The position numbers and the translations under genes were made by a program. The notes beneath the pieces were generated by a model that was given only the letters and a program-made list of their open reading frames with translations, had not been told where the DNA came from and searched no databases. This document shows positions 63,497 to 64,000 of a stretch of 64,000 bases of DNA, in pieces (positions within the stretch are counted from its first letter, which is position 1; the number at the start of each line of letters is the position of its first letter). Where the stretch lies: positions 1,114,001 through 1,178,000 of the forward strand of contig NC_088300.1 of NCBI RefSeq assembly GCF_032854445.1. Reading direction: 5' to 3'. The stretch comes from Liolophura sinensis (taxonomy: Eukaryota; Mollusca; Polyplacophora; Chitonida; Chitonidae).

Positions 63497-64000
63497 CTGA
63501 ATTCTGTCCTGGCTCACTGAGCTATGTGTTTACTGTGCCTGGCTCACTGAGCTATGTTTTTACTGTGCCTGGCTCACTGAGCTATGTGTTTACTGTGCCT
63601 GGCTCACTGAGCTATGTGTTAACTGTGCCTGGCTCACTGAGCTATGCGTTTACTGTACTGGCTCACTGAGCTATGTGTTTACTGTGCCTGGCTCACTGAG
63701 CTATGTGTTTACTGTTCCTGGCTCACTGAGCTATGTGTTTACTGTCCTGGCTCACTGAGCTATGTGTTTACTTTTCCTAGCTCACTGAGCTATGTGTTTA
63801 CTGTTCCTGGCTCACTGAGCTATATGTTTACTGAGCTATGTGTTTACTTTTCCTGGCTCACCGAGCTATGTGTTTGCTGTTCCTGGCTCACTGAGCTATG
63901 TGTTTACTGTTCCTGGCTCACTGAGCTATGTGTTTACTGTTCCTGGCTCACTGAGCTATGTGTTTACTGTTACTGGCCCACTGAGCTATGTGTTTACTGT
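63497..64000. repeat. 30-bp array, runs off the right edge
   Basis: At least 17 copies of CTGTGCCTGGCTCACTGAGC plus TATGTGTTTA (30 bp) with TTCC and GCC variants. It follows the 23-bp array without a gap, so this intron carries two unrelated minisatellites back to back. Confidence 0.95.

Overview
This window looks like nuclear DNA of a lophotrochozoan animal, most likely a mollusc. It has multi-exon genes with GT-AG introns. It carries tRNA-derived SINEs whose 3' body ends in the AATCAAATAAATAAAT tail that I know from molluscan genomes, a decayed Ty3/gypsy-type LTR retrotransposon, and an extraordinary load of tandem repeats. Summing the repeat intervals listed here gives roughly half of the 64 kb. 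No prokaryotic features are present, and I could not run any search, so species and orthology are inferences from reading the translations.

Layout, all genes on the + strand. (1) 1-7596: the 3' part of a von Willebrand factor A (VWA) gene whose 5' end lies off the window. Its upstream exons are a tandemly duplicated cassette of phase-1/phase-1 exons; three are exactly 99 bp. (2) 7597-20813: intergenic, with a homogeneous 51-bp array, a duplicated TATA-like block, a satellite interrupted by the retrotransposon (9483-14129), and 24-bp arrays. (3) 20814-42920: a complete 13-exon gene for a DEX1-like FG-GAP/beta-propeller type I membrane protein. The exons join in frame to 2031 nt (676 residues plus stop) in a 22-kb locus whose introns are mostly tandem arrays. 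(4) 42974-55607: intergenic, dominated by a 90-bp array and a 5.8-kb 32-bp array. (5) 55608 to beyond 64000: the 5' part of a Dispatched-family (sterol-sensing, RND-type) transporter gene.

The three genes do not form an evident pathway; they are linked by genome behaviour. At four introns (after the VWA exon ending at 3560 and the DEX1-like exons ending at 23495, 25491 and 34128) the repeat unit contains the 3' end of the upstream exon, its 5' splice site and the start of the intron. The locus therefore holds about 90 tandem copies of exon-end/donor segments. In two of these arrays each unit also has an AG in front of an open stretch whose length is a multiple of three, so the copies could act as cryptic cassette exons. 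Several other arrays start close to a donor site. A related event happened inside the retrotransposon, where a 35-bp piece of gag was amplified about 33-fold. Exon boundaries were placed by reading frame and splice consensus only and need RNA evidence.
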